From contig OZ244866.1 in the NCBI GenBank assembly GCA_965221185.1, positions 2,604,001-2,668,000 of the forward strand: 64,000 nucleotides of DNA. Direction: 5' to 3'. Made by a program: the position numbers and the translations under genes. The notes beneath the pieces are model-generated. The model searched no databases. It saw nothing but the letters and a program-made list of their open reading frames with translations, and was not told where the DNA came from. This document shows positions 7,717 through 16,607 of this stretch, piece by piece. How positions within the stretch are numbered: the first letter of the stretch is position 1; each line of letters opens with the position of its first letter. The DNA comes from Aldehydirespirator sp965221185. GTDB taxonomy: Bacteria > Actinomycetota > Acidimicrobiia > Acidimicrobiales > Aldehydirespiratoraceae.

Positions 7717-8823
7717 TTATTCATGGGCGCAGGCTAGGGCCCTGGTCGATAGGGCGACCCGTCGGCGGGCCGCGGCGAGATCGTTGCGGTCCAAGCCGTT
7801 GGTGAGATAGGCGAAGGAGATCCCGCTGGCCGGGTCGGCCCAGCCGATCTGGCCTTTGGCGCCTCCGTGGCCGAACGCGTTGGGAGAGGCGTTGCGGCCG
7901 TGGCCCCGCATGCCGGCCTTACCGTCGCTCCCGGCGAGCACGAAGGCGTGGGACCGGTTGACCGGAGTTCCTGTCCAATCGGGATGGTTCTGACGCACGA
8001 TCATGGCGTCGTCGCGGACTTCGGGACGAAGGAAGCCCCCAGTGTTGTGGAGCACCGCCTGGTACCACCGGGCCATGTCCGAGGCCCTGGCGATGCCTCC
8101 CCCTCCGGGCACCCCGGCGGCCCGCATCCAGGGCCGGTTGAACGCCGTCAGCACCTGCTCGGTGACCCCTGCGTCGGGCAGCTCGTCCAGCCCGAGGGCA
8201 TCGAGCTCCCCGGCGGTAGGCGCCTTGCCCACGACCACGACATCGGCCACTTCGACCTGCTCGTCGAGGCCGATGCGCAGCCAGCGCCCGCAGCCCGCAG
8301 GCTGCAGCACTCGGTCGGCGATCACGTCGGCGTAGGGGTGGCCGGTCACCTCGGTGATCGCGTCGGCCAGCACCCAGTGCGCGCTGCCGGCGTGGTACTC
8401 GAAGCGAGTGCCGGGCTCCCATTCGGTGCGCCAGGAGGAGTAGGCCGCGAGGCGGGCGGTGCGGTCTGTCGTCTCGGTCCGACCCATCGGCGCGTAAGGG
8501 AACCCGCCCGCGTGCAGAAGCACCTGCGACACGGTGATGGCGTCCTTGCCGTTGGTCCCGAACGACTCCAGCACGTCGCTCACCGGCGCCGCGAGGTCGA
8601 GTCGGCCCTCGGCGGCCAGTTCCATCACTGTGAGGGCCACCACCGGCTTGACCGCCGAGTACATGTGGAACCGCGTGTCCGCGGTGCAGTCGCCGAGGGC
8701 CTCGGAGACCACGATCTCGCCATCGCAGGCCAAGGCCAGCTGGGCCGCGGGCAGCAGGCCCGAGTCCACGTCTCGGCGGGCCCGCTCGATCAGGGCCGCA
8801 ACGGCTTGCTTGTCGAATCCCAT
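7717..8823 (-). CDS. beta-lactamase-fold serine hydrolase / esterase
   Basis: A 368-aa member of the serine beta-lactamase-like superfamily (class C / EstB type). The S-x-x-K catalytic motif appears as MYSAVKPVVAL at about residue 55 (SAVK). A Tyr-containing motif fits YHAGSAHWVLADAI near residue 143, and a C-terminal GHGGAKGQIGW corresponds to the third active-site element. There is no signal peptide, so a cytoplasmic esterase or peptidase is more likely than a periplasmic beta-lactamase. The TAA stop lies in an AT-rich stretch (7690-7730). The 237 bp between it and tRNA-Thr hold nothing I recognise. The natural substrate is unknown. Confidence 0.85.
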   Translation of the reverse strand: MGFDKQAVAALIERARRDVDSGLLPAAQLALACDGEIVVSEALGDCTADTRFHMYSAVKPVVALTVMELAAEGRLDLAAPVSDVLESFGTNGKDAITVSQVLLHAGGFPYAPMGRTETTDRTARLAAYSSWRTEWEPGTRFEYHAGSAHWVLADAITEVTGHPYADVIADRVLQPAGCGRWLRIGLDEQVEVADVVVVGKAPTAGELDALGLDELPDAGVTEQVLTAFNRPWMRAAGVPGGGGIARASDMARWYQAVLHNTGGFLRPEVRDDAMIVRQNHPDWTGTPVNRSHAFVLAGSDGKAGMRGHGRNASPNAFGHGGAKGQIGWADPASGISFAYLTNGLDRNDLAAARRRVALSTRALACAHE

Positions 8824-8956
8824 AGCGGCCTGACGCTAGCGGCGACCGCCCCTGCCCAGCCCGCCTACCAACTCAACCCGCCCATGAAATCGTCGCGGTT
8901 GTCGGTCGCACAAACCAACGAGCGCGACGATTCCCGGACTCGGGCTGCTCATTGGG

Positions 8957-10492
8957 CTAGTTGACGGCCGCGGTCATGCCCTCCCAGTAGGGGGCGCGCA
9001 GCTTGAACTTCTGGAGCTTGCCGGTGGCGGTGCGGGCCAACTCGTCGCGCATCTCCACCGATGTCGGGCACTTGTAGTGGGCCATGCGGTCGCGGCAGTG
9101 GGCGATCAACTCCTCGGGCGTGGCGGTGGCCCCGGGGGCCAGCACCACCAGCGCCTTCACCGTCTCGCCCCACTTCTCGTGGGGCACGCCGATCACGGCC
9201 ACCTCGGCCACGGCCGGATGCGAGAACAAGGTGTCCTCCACCTCGATGGACGACACGTTCTCGCCGCCGGAGATGATCACGTCCTTCTTTCGGTCGGTGA
9301 TCATGTAGTACGCGTCGTCGTCGAGGTACCCGCCGTCGCCGGTGTGGAACCAGCCGTCGACGATGGCCGCCGCGGTGGCTTCGGGCTGCTCCCAGTAGCC
9401 CTCGAGCACATGGTTGCAGCGAGTCAGGAACTCGCCGGAGGCGCTCACCTGCATGCGCACTCCCAGTGCGGGCACGCCCTGGCGCGACAGCATGCGGGCC
9501 CGCTCCGCCGGCGACAGGTCGTCCCATTCGGCCCGCCTGCGGTTCATGGTCAGAAGCGGCGCGGTCTCGGTGAGACCGTAGATGTGGATGAACTCCCAGC
9601 CCAGCTCGGTCTCGATCCGCTCGATGGTGCGCGTCGGAGGGGGCGCGCCGGCCACCACGATTCGGGTTCGCCCGGCGCCGGGGATCGGTCCGTCCCACTG
9701 CGCGGCCGCGTCGAGGATGGCCGCGGCCACCGCGGGAGCGCCGCACATGAGAGTGACGCCGTGGGCGTCCACCCGGCGCAGGATCTCGGCGCCGTCCACC
9801 TTGCGCAGCACCACCTGCTTGGCCCCCATGCCAACGAGCGCGTAGGGCATGCCCCAGCCGTTGCAGTGGAACATGGGCAGGGTGTGCAGGTAGCTGTCGC
9901 GATCGCTGACCGAGGCCTGCCAGCCGAACATCGCGGCGTTGAGCCACAGGCTGCGATGGGTCTGCTGCACGCCCTTGGGCCGGGCGGTGGTGCCGGAGGT
10001 GTAGTTGATCACCGCGGTCTCATCCTCGTCGGGCTCCCATCCGCTGGGCTGCACGCCGAAGTGGTACAGGGCCTCGTCGGACTCGGCACCGAGCACGAAC
10101 TTGTGGCGGCACGAGATGGGGTCCAGCGTCTCGGCCAGCTCGGGATCGACGAGCAGAACGTCGGCTCCGCAGTGGTCGACTACGTAGGACACTTCGTCTC
10201 CGCTGAGGCGGAAATTGATGGGCACGAATGTGCGGCCGTTGCCGCTCACCCCCCAGAAGCAGGTGAGCAGGCGCCCGGCGTTGTGCGACACCATGGCCAC
10301 CCGGCCCCCCATGGGCACCCCGAGCGCGTCGAGGCCGGCTCCGGTGGCGTCGGCCAGCTCGCCGAGCCGCGAGAAGGTGACCTCGCCCATCGAGGGCGCG
10401 GGCTGGTCGGGCTCGTCGACGAAGGCGACCCGGTCGGGGTAGACGACCAGGGCCCGATCGAGGTGGTCGCGGACTGTGAGCGGAACCTTCAT
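8957..10492 (-). CDS. AMP-dependent acyl-CoA synthetase / ligase
   Basis: A 511-aa acyl-adenylate-forming enzyme that activates a carboxylic acid with ATP and joins it to CoA. The P-loop-like motif NYTSGTTARPKGVQQTH (about residue 160), the YGLTETAP motif (about 306), the GWFHTGDGGYLDDD element and the hinge ITDRKKDVIISGGENVSS are all intact, as is the C-terminal catalytic lysine segment TATGKLQKFKLR. I start at ATG 10492 (MKVPLTVRDHLDRAL); a longer frame adds 12 unlikely residues. The substrate is probably a medium-chain or aromatic acid but cannot be fixed from sequence. It is read in the same direction as the VWA/MoxR genes upstream. Confidence 0.92.
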   Translation of the reverse strand: MKVPLTVRDHLDRALVVYPDRVAFVDEPDQPAPSMGEVTFSRLGELADATGAGLDALGVPMGGRVAMVSHNAGRLLTCFWGVSGNGRTFVPINFRLSGDEVSYVVDHCGADVLLVDPELAETLDPISCRHKFVLGAESDEALYHFGVQPSGWEPDEDETAVINYTSGTTARPKGVQQTHRSLWLNAAMFGWQASVSDRDSYLHTLPMFHCNGWGMPYALVGMGAKQVVLRKVDGAEILRRVDAHGVTLMCGAPAVAAAILDAAAQWDGPIPGAGRTRIVVAGAPPPTRTIERIETELGWEFIHIYGLTETAPLLTMNRRRAEWDDLSPAERARMLSRQGVPALGVRMQVSASGEFLTRCNHVLEGYWEQPEATAAAIVDGWFHTGDGGYLDDDAYYMITDRKKDVIISGGENVSSIEVEDTLFSHPAVAEVAVIGVPHEKWGETVKALVVLAPGATATPEELIAHCRDRMAHYKCPTSVEMRDELARTATGKLQKFKLRAPYWEGMTAAVN

Positions 10493-10586
10493 GTCGCCAT
10501 GATGGCAGCACGAGCAAGCCCCGCGCACGCTGGGACCCCCAACTAGCCTCCGCGGATAGCGCAGTGAGCCGGAGTGGTGGCCCAGG

Positions 10587-11465
10587 TCAGTTGCCCAGCA
10601 CGGTCGCGACCGCGTCCGGGATGGAGCGCGGGCCCGCGATCACCGCGAAGCGGGCGCCTGCGGCTGCCGCGAACGCCTCGGCGTCGGCCGCGTCGCCCGC
10701 GGGCGCAATCACGCACAGCTCGTCGAGGCGGCGGGCCGCGGCCACCGGATCGCCCCCAGCGGTGGCCCGGCAGTCCGACAGCAGCACCGCCACTCGGCGG
10801 CGGGCGGTGCAGCGCTGGAGCTGGGCCCGGGCCGCTTCGAGCGCGGCCGCGAGGTCGGTGGTGCCGTAGCCGCGCAGCCGCAGAATGTCGTCGACTACCG
10901 TGGGCGCCGGACGGTCGCGGTCGGCGGATTTGATGACCACGACCTGGTCGCCGAAGGCCAGGGCCGACCACTGCTGGGGCGCCCGCAGGGCGCAGGCCGC
11001 GGCCGCCACCGCGGCGGCGGCCAGCCTCGGGCCGCCCATCGACCCCGACCGGTCGACGACGAGAGCGATCGCGGTCGGGGGACGCTGCCAGCGCTGAACC
11101 CACAGCTCCTCCAGCCTCCACGGCCGTCCTGCGGCCGTGGCTTCGAGCAACCCGTCGAGGCTGCGGTCGATGTCGACATCGCCCGAGCAGCGGTCGGCCC
11201 GTGCGGCCTCGAGACGTCCGACCCCGCCCGCCGACGACGCTCCGGCCCGGGCCAGGTCGAGCGCAAGGCGGCCCGCCAGCCGGGCGGCCAGCGCGGCCAT
11301 CCTGCGGTCGGCGGCGGCAGCCATGTCGGCCAGAAGGGCCAGGGTCTGATCGGGGTCGGCCGAGGCCCGCGCCGCCACCTCGGCCGCGTCGAGCGCGCCG
11401 GTCTCGGGACTCAGCAGCCTGAAGCCGGGCTGGCCTTCGTAGTGGCCGCGGGGCGTCGTGCGCAC
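10587..11465 (-). CDS. von Willebrand factor A domain protein, partner of MoxR ATPase
   Basis: The C-terminal half is a VWA domain with the metal-site motif DRSGSMGG (DxSxS), then a TTDLAAAL element carrying the conserved Thr and the LLSDCRAT strand. The N-terminal half is alanine/arginine-rich and helical. The start is uncertain: the open frame reaches an ATG at 11624 that would overlap the MoxR gene by about 115 bp, but residues there look like out-of-frame sequence. I use the in-frame GTG at 11465. MoxR ATPases and VWA proteins act together as metal-insertion or remodelling chaperones (magnesium chelatase and CoxD/CoxE types are known pairs); the client here is unknown. Confidence 0.8.
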   Translation of the reverse strand: MRTTPRGHYEGQPGFRLLSPETGALDAAEVAARASADPDQTLALLADMAAAADRRMAALAARLAGRLALDLARAGASSAGGVGRLEAARADRCSGDVDIDRSLDGLLEATAAGRPWRLEELWVQRWQRPPTAIALVVDRSGSMGGPRLAAAAVAAAACALRAPQQWSALAFGDQVVVIKSADRDRPAPTVVDDILRLRGYGTTDLAAALEAARAQLQRCTARRRVAVLLSDCRATAGGDPVAAARRLDELCVIAPAGDAADAEAFAAAAGARFAVIAGPRSIPDAVATVLGN

Positions 11466-11509
11466 CCGCTCGGCGTCGAGCGCCTCGCGGGCCCGAGACC
11501 CTTCGAGGA

Positions 11510-12577
11510 CTAGGCCCCTGGGCTGGTCGCCCCGCCGGGGGCCGGGGCTTTTCCCGCGGTGGGCACCAAGGACTCGATGGGCGGTTCCCGGCTGTGCTGC
11601 TCGGCGGCGAGCACTTCCTCCCACAGCTCGCTCACGATGGCCTCGGGCGTGCGGTCGCCTCCCTCGTGGAGCCGGATCCTGCCGGTGAGAGCCATCAGCG
11701 CGGCGTCAAGCCCCACGCCGGGATCGTCGAGCTTCCGGCCGCGGAGCCCGCAGAGGCGCGCGGCCACGTCGCACAGGTCCATGGCCCCGCGCACCGAGGA
11801 CCCCATCCGCACATCGCGGTGGGTGCGGGTGGCTCGGGTCACGGCCACGGCCCGGGCCATGGTGCGCTCGGTTGCCTCACCGCCGGTGGGGAGACCCTGG
11901 ACCCTCCGCTCGACGATGAGACGCTCGTCGCGCTCGTCCTGGTAGCCCATGGACAGGTGGCAGATGCGGTCGTAGACCGCGCTGGACAGGCGCGACGTGC
12001 CCACCGTGTCGTAGGGGTTCATGGCGGCCACCAAGCGGAACCGCTCGGTGGCCGCGATCCTGCCCACCCTGGGCAGGTGGAGCTCGCCTTCGGACATCAC
12101 CCCGATGAGCAGGTTGACGGTCTCCTCGGGCACCCGGTTGAGCTCTTCGGTGTACAGCAGCGCTCCGTCGCGCATCGCCTCGACGAGAGGACCGGCCACG
12201 AAGGCTTCAGGGGTGTAACCCTCCGAGAGAACCCGGGCCGGGTCGAACTGGCCAGCGAGCCGGGCCGGGGTCAGCTCGGCATTGCCCTCGACGGTGACCA
12301 GCGGAACGTCCAGCGCCGCGGCCAGGGCCCGCAGCAGCGTGGTCTTGCCGGTGCCGGGTGGACCCTCGAGCAGCAGATGGCGTCCCGCGCTGACTGCGGC
12401 GATCACCAGCTCGACCTCGCGCCGGCGTCCGACTACGGCAGCCGCGACGGCATCCACAAGAGTGCCGAGGTCTTCGTCACGGCCGGAAAAGCCCGCCGGC
12501 GCCGCGCGCGGCGCGCGATTGTCGCTCGCGGCTGCAACGCCGACCCCGGCGGCCTGCTCAGTCAAAGACGACGACAC
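11510..12577 (-). CDS. MoxR-family AAA+ ATPase
   Basis: A 355-aa AAA+ ATPase with Walker A GPPGTGKTTLLRALA (about residues 75-89), Walker B LLYTEELNR (about 140-148), sensor 1 FRLVAAMNPYD and an arginine-finger region SSAVYDRI. It resembles the MoxR and magnesium chelatase I-subunit lineage. The GTG start at 12577 overlaps the end of the alcohol dehydrogenase gene by 20 bp, and the next gene encodes its VWA partner, so the three are probably one operon. It likely remodels or loads a metal enzyme. Confidence 0.9.
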   Translation of the reverse strand: MSSSLTEQAAGVGVAAASDNRAPRAAPAGFSGRDEDLGTLVDAVAAAVVGRRREVELVIAAVSAGRHLLLEGPPGTGKTTLLRALAAALDVPLVTVEGNAELTPARLAGQFDPARVLSEGYTPEAFVAGPLVEAMRDGALLYTEELNRVPEETVNLLIGVMSEGELHLPRVGRIAATERFRLVAAMNPYDTVGTSRLSSAVYDRICHLSMGYQDERDERLIVERRVQGLPTGGEATERTMARAVAVTRATRTHRDVRMGSSVRGAMDLCDVAARLCGLRGRKLDDPGVGLDAALMALTGRIRLHEGGDRTPEAIVSELWEEVLAAEQHSREPPIESLVPTAGKAPAPGGATSPGA

Positions 12578-13675
12578 CTCGGATGTTGCGGCCCTCGCGC
12601 AGGTCCCGATAGCCCTGGTTCACCTCGTCCAGCGAGTAGGTGGCGCTCACGAAGCTGTCGAGGTCGAGCTGCCCCTGGGTGTAGAGCGACAGCAGGTGCG
12701 GGATCTCCGAGCGAGGACTGGCCGAGCCGAACATCGAGCCCTTCAACTGCTTGTTCAACATGGCGAACTCGAACAGGTTGAACTGCACGTCCATCTGCTC
12801 CAGCGGGGCGACGGCGGCCACCACCACCGTCCCGCCCTTGCGAACCAGGAACTGCGCCGGGGCCAGCAGGTCGCCGCTCATGACGCCGGGGGTGAGGATC
12901 ACGCTGTCGGCCATCACGCCGCCGGTGATCAGCCCGACCGTCGCCATGGCCGCTTCCATGGACTCGGCGGTGTGGGTTGCGCCGAACTTGCCGGCGGCCT
13001 CGCGTTTCGACTCGGCCGGGTCGACAGCCACGATGTTGGAGGCCCCGCCCAGCTTGGCCGCCTGCAGCGCCGCGCTGCCGAGCCCGCCGCAGCCCACCAC
13101 CACCACGGTGTCTCCGGGCCGGACGTCGGCCCGGTTGGCCACCGCCCCGAAGCCCGTTGTGACCCCGCAGCTCACCAGTGCGGCGATGGCCCCGGGAACG
13201 TCGGGGTCGACCTTCACCGCGGAGTCGATGCTGACCACCATGTGCTCGGCGAACGTGCCCAGCTTGAGCATGGGGGTGAGGTCGTTGCCGTCGGCGTCGT
13301 GGTGGCGGAACCCTCCCGCGGGAGGCAACATCCCGGGAGCGAGCAGGTGCATGCCCAGGTCGCAGAGGTGCTGCTGGCCGTCGGCGCACCAGCGGCACCG
13401 GCCACACGACGGCACGAACGAGGCCGAGATGTGGTCGCCCACGACCAGCTCGGCCACACCCTCGCCACCTCGACCACCACGCCGGCCCCCTCGTGGCCGC
13501 CCACGATGGGCAGCGGCACCGGCATCGAGCCGTTGCGGGCGTGCTCATCGGAATGGCACATCCCGGCCGCGGTGGTCTTCACCAGCACCTCGCGGGGGCC
13601 GGGGCCGTCGAGCTCGATCTCTTCGACGCTCCAATCGGCGTTGGTCTCGCGCAGCACGGCTGCTCTGGTTTTCAC
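12558..13675 (-). pseudogene. zinc-dependent alcohol dehydrogenase, frameshifted
   Basis: Two overlapping reading frames together make one full-length medium-chain Zn alcohol dehydrogenase resembling the NDMA-dependent actinobacterial type. The N-terminal part (GTG at 13675 with GGGAGG upstream) runs through MCHSDEHARNGS and VGGHEGAGVVVEV. The rest, in another frame, has VGDHISASFVPSCGRCRWC (structural zinc cysteines), the Rossmann motif VVVGCGGLGSAALQ and ends GVVVFD. The break lies at about 13463-13470, where one G appears to be missing (GTGGCGAGG where GTGGGCGAGG would restore VGEGVAEL). All expected motifs are otherwise intact, so this is either a very recent mutation or a sequencing error. 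Confidence 0.85.
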
Positions 13676-13832
13676 TCGGCACCTCCCAGGACTCGGACCC
13701 GCGACGCTAGCGCGATCGCCGCGACCCCGCGATGCACCGAATGGGCTCGCCGCGAGCCTGCGACCACAAGTGTTCGGTGTGTGAAGATGTAGCACTCGCG
13801 TGGGAGCGGATCACCAACAAGGAGCGAAAGCG

Positions 13833-15020
13833 ATGGCGCAGGGACCACTGGTGGGAATCCGAGTCGTCGACTTGACACAGGTGCTGGCCGGGCCGACCGC
13901 GACGCTGATGCTGGCCGACCTCGGCGCGGACGTGATCAAGGTGGAGCCGCCCGGCGGGGGCGACCTGGCGCGGCTGGCCCGGTACGCCAAGGGTGGCATC
14001 AACAGCACGGTCGCCAACGCCAATCGAGGCAAGCGGTCGATCCAGATCGACCTGTCCACCGAGGCCGGACGAGACTTGGGGGTGCAACTGCTGGCCAACT
14101 GCGACGTGGCCGTCCAGAACATGCGGCCCGGGATCATGGACAGCCTCGGAATGGGGTACGAACACGCGGCCGCAGTCAACTCCGAGATTGTCTACTGCTC
14201 GATGTCGGGTTACGGGCCGACGGGCCCCTACGCCGACCGGGCCGCCTACGACCCGATCATCCAGGCCGTGACCGGCTACGTGGCCCTTCAGGTGAACCCC
14301 GAGTTGCCCATCCCCGACCTGGTGCGCAACGGGTTGGTGGACAAAGCCTCGGGCTGGATGGCGGCGCTGGCCATAGTCTCGGCCCTGTTCGCCCGCAGCC
14401 GGGGCGCCGGCGGGCAGCACATCGACCTGTCGATGCTCGACACCGCGGTGCAGTTCCTGTGGCCCGACGGCGGCATGGCCGACACGCTGCTGGACGACGA
14501 CGCCCGCGAGGGCCGGCGCCTTTCCACGCTGTACCGGCTCACGCCGTGCGCCGACGGCCACATCGTCTATTTCGTGGTCAGCGACAAGCAGTTCCACGGC
14601 CTCTACCGGGCCCTGGGGCGCCCCGATTGGATCGACCACCCCCAGTGGAGCACCCACGAGGGTCGCCGTGGCCGCTCCGAGGAGCTCGGAGCCCTGCTTG
14701 AGGAGGAGTTCGCCAAGTGGAAGGTGGCAGAGCTGACGCCCCGGATGCATGAGAACTCCGTGCCGTGCGGGGAGGTGGCCGCGGTTGAGGATCTTCACGA
14801 CGACCCGCAGATCCGCCACAACGAGACCCTCGTCGAGTGGGACCATCCGACCGCGGGCCGGATCCGCCAGCCCCGCCCGGCGCCGAGGTTCTCGGTCACC
14901 CAGCCCGAGTTCCGGCCCTCCGTTCCCCGGCTCAACGAGCACGCCGATGAGATCCTGGCCGAGCTGGGCTTCGATGCTGGGGCGGTCGAGGAGCTGCGCC
15001 GGGCCGGCGCTGTGTTCTAG
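13833..15020 (+). CDS. CaiB/BaiF family (type III) CoA transferase
   Basis: A 395-aa family III CoA transferase, moving CoA between organic acids. The N-terminal GIRVVDLTQVLAGPTATLML and DLGADVIKVEPPGGGD are diagnostic; ANRGKRSIQIDL and VAVQNMRPGIMDSLG follow, and the Asp that carries the acyl-anhydride is expected in the NGLVDKASGW region. ATG at 13833 is preceded by AAGGAG at 13819-13824, which decides the start over an upstream GTG. It is read toward the amidohydrolase gene 117 bp downstream and may share its transcript. The specific acid is unknown. Confidence 0.93.
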   Translation: MAQGPLVGIRVVDLTQVLAGPTATLMLADLGADVIKVEPPGGGDLARLARYAKGGINSTVANANRGKRSIQIDLSTEAGRDLGVQLLANCDVAVQNMRPGIMDSLGMGYEHAAAVNSEIVYCSMSGYGPTGPYADRAAYDPIIQAVTGYVALQVNPELPIPDLVRNGLVDKASGWMAALAIVSALFARSRGAGGQHIDLSMLDTAVQFLWPDGGMADTLLDDDAREGRRLSTLYRLTPCADGHIVYFVVSDKQFHGLYRALGRPDWIDHPQWSTHEGRRGRSEELGALLEEEFAKWKVAELTPRMHENSVPCGEVAAVEDLHDDPQIRHNETLVEWDHPTAGRIRQPRPAPRFSVTQPEFRPSVPRLNEHADEILAELGFDAGAVEELRRAGAVF

Positions 15021-15137
15021 GAGCGAGCCGCCACCACGCCCCGCCGGCCGCCTTTGGCGTTGCAGCCGATTGCTGGGAGACTTGCCGGGCTGAATCCAGC
15101 CCACCAACATCCACGCCGACACCCAGGAGGCTGACTC

Positions 15138-16385
15138 GTGCGAGTGCTTCGCAACGCCCGGCTGGCCGACGGTCGTCTGGTGGACGTCAGCATCGACGGG
15201 GCCGACGGCACGATCGCCGGCGTCACTGCCGCGGACTCGACCGCGATCAACGGCGACACCGAGGTCGACGGCATGTACGTCGAGGATCTGGGCGGCTGGC
15301 TGCTGCTGCCGGCCATGGCCGAGCCTCACGCCCACCTCGACAAGGCCCTCACCGCCGATGAGATACCCAACCCCAAGGGCGATCTCATGGGCGCCATCGA
15401 GGCCTGGTTCCAGGCCGCGGAGGACGGTCGGCTGTCCTATGACCGGACAGTGGAGCGGGCCACGCAGGCCTTCGAGATGCTGCTCGTGCACGGCGTGACC
15501 GCAGTTCGCACCCACATCAACGTCACGGCCGACATCGGCATTGGCAGCGTTCTGGCCGTGCAGGAGGCGGCGCGGGCCATGGAGGGCCTCATCGACTTCC
15601 AGATGGTGGCCCTGACCGGATGGCCGATGACTGGCCCCGACAGCGCCGCCAACGTTCGAGCGCTGGAGGAGGCTGTGGAGGCTGGGGTTGATTTGGTGGG
15701 AGGCTGCCCGAACCTCCAGGACGACCCGCCGGCCCACATCTCAGACGTGCTGTCGCTGGCCACATCCGCGGGCATCGACATCGACCTGCACACCGACGAG
15801 ACGCTCGACGCGACCGTGCTGACGCTGCGAGAGCTGGCCCGCCAGGTGAGCGAGAAGGGCTTCGATGGATCGGTGGCCGCGAGCCACTGCGTCAGCTTGG
15901 GCATGCAGTCGCCCGACGTGCAGGCCGCAGTGGCCGCCGAGGTCGCGGCCGCGGACATCTCGGTGATCACCCTGCCCCAGACCAACCTGTTCCTGCAGGG
16001 ACGGGACGACCCGGTGGGCACGCCCCGGGGCCTCACGGCCATCAATGCCCTTCTGGACGCGGGCGCCGTTGTGGCTGCAGGGGCCGACAACGTGCAGGAC
16101 CCGTTCAACCTGGTGGGCCGCAGCGACCCGCTGGAGACCGCCGCGCTGATGGTGATGGCCGGTCATCGCCTGCCCGCGGACGCCTTTGACATGGTGTCGA
16201 ACACCGCCCGGCGGGTCATGGGTATGGCCCCGGTGAACTTCGAGCCGGGTGATCCAGCCGATCTGGTGGCCATCGACGCGCCGTCGCTGCGAGGGGCGGT
16301 GGCCGACGCCCCGATGTCGCGGCGGGTGTACCGGCGGGGACGTCTGGTGGCCTCAGCCGACCAGCAGACCCGCGTGCTCCGGTAA
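15138..16385 (+). CDS. cytosine-deaminase-like metal-dependent amidohydrolase
   Basis: A 415-aa amidohydrolase-superfamily enzyme. Metal and catalytic motifs are in order: EPHAHLDK (H-x-H, about residue 58), the HTDET motif (about 218), ASHC (about 250) and GADNVQDPF with the terminal metal Asp (about 315). The HLDKAL and GADNVQDPF context is that of cytosine deaminase/N-isopropylammelide hydrolase relatives, which deaminate pyrimidine or triazine rings. GTG at 15138 is preceded by CAGGAGG. With the CoA transferase before it and an ABC transporter of the pyrimidine-precursor type nearby, a nitrogen heterocycle substrate is plausible but inferred. Confidence 0.88.
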   Translation: MRVLRNARLADGRLVDVSIDGADGTIAGVTAADSTAINGDTEVDGMYVEDLGGWLLLPAMAEPHAHLDKALTADEIPNPKGDLMGAIEAWFQAAEDGRLSYDRTVERATQAFEMLLVHGVTAVRTHINVTADIGIGSVLAVQEAARAMEGLIDFQMVALTGWPMTGPDSAANVRALEEAVEAGVDLVGGCPNLQDDPPAHISDVLSLATSAGIDIDLHTDETLDATVLTLRELARQVSEKGFDGSVAASHCVSLGMQSPDVQAAVAAEVAAADISVITLPQTNLFLQGRDDPVGTPRGLTAINALLDAGAVVAAGADNVQDPFNLVGRSDPLETAALMVMAGHRLPADAFDMVSNTARRVMGMAPVNFEPGDPADLVAIDAPSLRGAVADAPMSRRVYRRGRLVASADQQTRVLR

Positions 16386-16414
16386 CGCTGGGCGAGCGGT
16401 ACCGCTCGCAGGAC

Positions 16415-16603
16415 GGCCCTACTGGGCCGCGCAGGAGTACTCGGCGGGGCTGAGTGGGCGGCTCGGCTCCCGGGGCCGGCCCTACTGGGCCGCGCAGGAG
16501 TACTCGGCGGGGCTGAGTGGGCGGCTCGGCTCCCGGGGCCGGCCCTACTGGGCCGCGCAGGAGTACTCGGCGGGGCTGAGTGGGCGGCTCGGCTCCCGGG
16601 GCC
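16415..16603. repeat. three tandem 63-bp repeats derived from the Rieske gene 3' end
   Basis: Units start at 16415, 16478 and 16541; a fourth, diverging copy at 16604 is the genuine end of the Rieske oxygenase gene. About 33 bp of each unit (for example AGGAGTACTCGGCGGGG) match the last codons of that gene; the remaining 30 bp (GGCGGCTCGGCTCCCGGGGC region) are array-specific. The three units are almost perfectly identical. They fill the space between two converging genes. Confidence 0.95.
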
Positions 16604-16607
16604 GGCC

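Noticed and set aside
12282..13784. 500-codon plus-strand frame over the alcohol dehydrogenase and MoxR genes
   Set aside because: Antisense to conserved motifs; no family resemblance.
13707..15737. 676-codon minus-strand frame opposite the CoA transferase and amidohydrolase
   Set aside because: Shadow of two well-supported plus-strand genes; high-GC third-position effect.
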